Assembly (NCBI GenBank): GCA_934278005.1
Contig: CAKQWG010000152.1
Span: 1 to 7,565 of the forward strand
Direction: 5' to 3'
DNA from: an uncultured Pirellulaceae bacterium
Lineage (GTDB): Bacteria; Planctomycetota; Planctomycetia; Pirellulales; Pirellulaceae
Length of the DNA: 7,565 bases
Part shown: piece by piece, positions 6,570 to 7,565 of the stretch
Position numbering within the stretch: position 1 is the stretch's first letter
Layout: the number at the start of each line of letters is the position of its first letter
Notes under the pieces: generated by a model
The model's database searches: none
The model's input: only the letters and a program-made list of their open reading frames with translations
What the model was told of the DNA's origin: nothing
Program-made: the position numbers and the translations under genes

Positions 6570-7517
6570 TCAGCCCGCAAGTAGTGGGGCCAGGTGGTCG
6601 ATCAGCTGCGTGGGTAAAACCACGTGCGAGCGTAGCTCTTTTTGGGCAATTTCGGCGGCTCGGCCGTGCACCTGCACCGCCAGATGAGCCGCGTCGCGGG
6701 GCTTGAGTCCCTGGCAGATTAAGGCGGTGATCAGCCCAGTCAACACGTCGCCGCTGCCCCCGATCGCCATGGCTGGGGTTCCGGTGTCGTTCCACACCGC
6801 CGTGTGGCCATCGGTAACCAGGGTGTGCTGCCCTTTGAGCACGACCACCGCGGAGACTCGCCGCGCAAATTCCACTGCGGCCAGGCATTGCTGCCTGCGA
6901 TCCGCTGCCGCTACGCCACTCAGCCGCGACCATTCTCCTGGATGCGGCGTGATGACCAACGGTGCGCGGCAGCCATCGAAAGGGGCGGGCAGCCGGGACA
7001 AGTTGTTCAGTCCGTCAGCGTCGATTACCAGTGGACAGCGGGCCTGTTTTACAATGCGCTCTACCAATTTTTGCAATTCGGGCGACTGTCCCAGGCCAGG
7101 GCCCACCGCCACGCAGCTGGCCTGGTCCAGTTGCGGAGCGAGGCTCTCCCAGCTCGCCAGTGAGATCCGCCCCTGGGGGTCATCGGCCAGCGGAATGGTC
7201 ATCAAGCAAGGTGAGTACCCGGCTACAGTTTCCAAACAGCGATCGGCTACCGCCAAACGCACCCAGCCTGCACCCGCCTGCAACGCAGATAAACCGGCCA
7301 GTCCAATTGCGCCTGTCATGCCTCGTGCGCCACCGATCAACAGTCCGCTGCCGTAGTCTCCCTTATGGGAATCGGCCGCCCGCGGCGGAAGCTCAGGCAG
7401 AGCAGGGCAGGGGAGCGAATCGAAGGGTGGAGTATCGCGGAAAATGATTGCAGCCTTTCGCGTCTGAGTTGTCGAGTGGTTTTGCGTGTGTCGCGATGCT
7501 AACCAAGTCGAGGGCAA
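6570..7517 (-). CDS. nnrD: ADP-dependent NAD(P)H-hydrate dehydratase
   Basis: This enzyme removes water from the damaged cofactor S-NAD(P)HX, using ADP, to regenerate NAD(P)H. It belongs to the ribokinase-like carbohydrate kinase domain of the YjeF_C type. Numbering from the TTG at 7517, visible motifs are LPPRAADSHKGDYG (43-56), RGMTGA (65-70), GPGLG (139-143), DADGLN (167-172), TPHPGE (190-195), VLKGQHT (226-232) and GGSGDVLTG (253-261, with the presumed catalytic D257). The start is uncertain. No in-frame ATG occurs before the conserved RGMTGA core, TTG at 7517 has no evident Shine-Dalgarno, and the frame stays open to the window edge. The first 40 or so residues look unconserved. The true start may therefore be TTG, another rare codon, or a site beyond 7565. 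A fusion to the NnrE epimerase domain upstream cannot be excluded from this window. It is first in a same-strand series with ribF and nrnA. Confidence 0.88.
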   Translation of the reverse strand: MPSTWLASRHTQNHSTTQTRKAAIIFRDTPPFDSLPCPALPELPPRAADSHKGDYGSGLLIGGARGMTGAIGLAGLSALQAGAGWVRLAVADRCLETVAGYSPCLMTIPLADDPQGRISLASWESLAPQLDQASCVAVGPGLGQSPELQKLVERIVKQARCPLVIDADGLNNLSRLPAPFDGCRAPLVITPHPGEWSRLSGVAAADRRQQCLAAVEFARRVSAVVVLKGQHTLVTDGHTAVWNDTGTPAMAIGGSGDVLTGLITALICQGLKPRDAAHLAVQVHGRAAEIAQKELRSHVVLPTQLIDHLAPLLAG

Positions 7518-7565
7518 ATGATCGGATTGAGCAATGCGGGATGAAGCAGTGCTGCTGCAGTGCTG

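Noticed and set aside
6496..6933. N-terminal extension of the ribF frame to a 475-residue protein
   Set aside because: The extra 146 residues are Arg/Gly/Pro-rich without recognisable domains and lie antisense-free but fully overlapping the well-supported nnrD coding region in another frame. The internal ATG at 6495 gives a normal RibF length.
6703..7356. Plus-strand 217-residue frame opposite nnrD
   Set aside because: It is antisense to a gene with all the dehydratase motifs. Its translation has no recognisable domain and reads as a GC-rich shadow.
7546..7565. 9-bp direct repeat gcagtgctg at the right edge
   Set aside because: It is short, GC-rich and cut by the window edge, so it cannot be told from chance or from coding sequence of an extended nnrD.

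Overview
The window looks like a chromosomal segment from a planctomycete, probably a Pirellulaceae-type (Rhodopirellula/Blastopirellula-like) bacterium. This is an inference. It rests on a protein joining a planctomycete-type cytochrome c domain (PSCyt1-like, one CxxCH) to a four-helix DUF2231-like membrane domain, on an exported Gly/Tyr/His-rich protein with a helical-repeat tail, on a secreted BNR/Asp-box sialidase-like protein, and on moderately high GC with weak Shine-Dalgarno signals. I saw no rRNA, tRNA, CRISPR array, transposase or phage gene.

Layout. Positions 1-205 have no convincing gene and carry a 15-bp direct repeat. A sialidase-family protein (206-1384, minus) diverges from an exported low-complexity/TPR-like protein (1534-2712, plus) across a 149-bp spacer holding a strong hairpin and a possible promoter. 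Next on the plus strand is a cytochrome c/DUF2231 membrane protein (2850-4328) with a 17-unit pentapeptide repeat. It converges on a minus-strand cluster, with a hairpin in the gap. In transcription order the cluster is NAD(P)H-hydrate dehydratase (6570-7517, 5' end uncertain), bifunctional riboflavin kinase/FAD synthetase ribF (5506-6495) and a DHH/DHHA1 NrnA-like phosphoesterase (4451-5443).

How the parts relate. The minus-strand trio is ordinary housekeeping: repair of damaged NAD(P)H, FMN/FAD synthesis and nanoRNA/pAp turnover. The plus-strand pair encodes envelope proteins of unknown role, the second probably an electron carrier anchored in the membrane. The most striking pattern is three unrelated tandem repeats within about 2.15 kb of these two genes: a 12-bp unit x5 in frame, a 22-bp unit x3 across a stop codon, and a 15-bp unit x17 in frame. 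I found no clear evidence of a complete novel system. The best candidates for follow-up are the repeat-rich exported protein and the cytochrome/DUF2231/PATE-repeat protein.
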